From the NCBI GenBank assembly GCA_039916225.1, contig JBDSLU010000440.1:1-6170 (forward strand): a DNA stretch of 6,170 nucleotides. Direction: 5' to 3'. The stretch's first letter is position 1. Each line of letters opens with the position of its first letter. The position numbers and the translations under genes are program-made. Source of the DNA: JBDSLU01 sp039916225 (GTDB lineage Bacteria; Acidobacteriota; Vicinamibacteria; Vicinamibacterales; Vicinamibacteraceae). Of this stretch, positions 5,812 through 6,170 are shown in pieces. The notes beneath the pieces were generated by a model. It was not told the origin of the DNA and ran no database searches. It was given only the letters and a program-made list of their open reading frames with translations.

Positions 5812-6170
5812 TCAGGCCATCGTCGGCCGCGCCCAGAGCTGCTCGCTCAGCGTGCCGAGGCCGTGCTCGATGGCCTCGGCTGCCGCCAGGCATGCCCCTT
5901 CCTGATGCCAGCCGGCGACCACCTGCACCCCGGTGGGAAGGCCGTCACCCAGGCCGGTCGGCACGACCACAGACGGCAGGCCCAGCAAGTTCATGGTGGC
6001 GCTCGGGGCATAGCCGCGGAGCACGCGGCGCAAGTGTTCGACGCTGCGCAGATCCTCGTCGACCTCGAGCAGCGGATCGGCCCGTTGCGGCAGCAGCACC
6101 ACCGGGTGCGTCGACAGCAGGCCGCGCCACTCGGCCAGCATCGCGTTGCGCATGGCCACGGCTTCGCGGA
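5812..6170 (-). CDS. Amidase-signature enzyme, C-terminal part (5' end off window)
   Basis: About 118 C-terminal residues of an amidase-signature hydrolase, an enzyme class that cleaves C-N amide bonds with a Ser-cisSer-Lys triad. The identifying block is MNLLGLPSVVVPTGLGDGLPTGVQVVA, followed by an Ala-rich helix with AAEAIEHGL; this is the conserved end of the family. Before it lies the segment WRGLLSTHPVVLLPQRADP, matching the part where relatives read 'D-hydrophobic-LLxP'. The frame is open across the right edge of the window, with residues REAVA before the first in-window Met, so the GTG at 6159 is not the start. Family members usually have 450-500 residues, so roughly three quarters, including the GGSSGG catalytic region, is missing from view. 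The subgroup resembles proteins often labelled indoleacetamide hydrolase or GatA-like amidase; the tail alone cannot fix the substrate. It converges on the small gene with a 31-bp gap. Confidence 0.9.
   Translation of the reverse strand, partial: REAVAMRNAMLAEWRGLLSTHPVVLLPQRADPLLEVDEDLRSVEHLRRVLRGYAPSATMNLLGLPSVVVPTGLGDGLPTGVQVVAGWHQEGACLAAAEAIEHGLGTLSEQLWARPTMA

Overview
The window is G+C-rich chromosomal DNA with strong G/C at third codon positions. It carries six protein genes, two of them cut by the window edges, and no RNA genes, insertion sequences, CRISPR arrays or phage genes that I can see. The large Ser/Thr kinase, with its one-TM-plus-TPR layout and its conserved post-membrane block, is of a type very common in Acidobacteriota. 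Together with the base composition this suggests an acidobacterium, perhaps of the Vicinamibacteria kind. That assignment is inference from protein style, not from a marker gene.

Layout, left to right: (1) the 3' part of an alkaline-phosphatase-superfamily hydrolase (+, 2..1114); (2) a TetR/AcrR-type repressor (-, 1119..1739); (3) a 68-bp divergent regulatory region with two related palindromes and a perfect TTGACA element; (4) a DinB/YfiT-type putative metal-dependent protein (+, 1808..2404); (5) a 899-residue membrane Ser/Thr protein kinase with a TPR-rich C-terminal half (-, 2407..5106); (6) a 215-bp divergent intergenic region with a perfect 10-bp inverted repeat; (7) a small protein of unknown function with a disordered N-terminus and helical C-terminus (+, 5322..5780); (8) the C-terminal quarter of an amidase-signature enzyme (-, 5812..6170, continuing off the window).

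The six genes alternate strictly in strand, so each must be transcribed on its own from this DNA. Convergent neighbours are separated by 4, 2 and 31 bp, divergent ones by 68 and 215 bp. The one clear functional pairing is tetR-dinB. The two palindromes between them share 15 of 20 positions and are centred 31 bp apart, the picture expected for a self-regulating TetR repressor that also controls the divergent dinB gene. The kinase and the small gene share the second divergent region, but nothing in the sequence proves they work together.

I do not see a convincing new defence, mobile or metabolic system. The observations most worth following are the duplicated operator, the inverted repeat ahead of the kinase gene, and the phosphatase-like protein, which keeps the nucleophile and most metal ligands but lacks the C-terminal part that carries the last metal-binding His in relatives.
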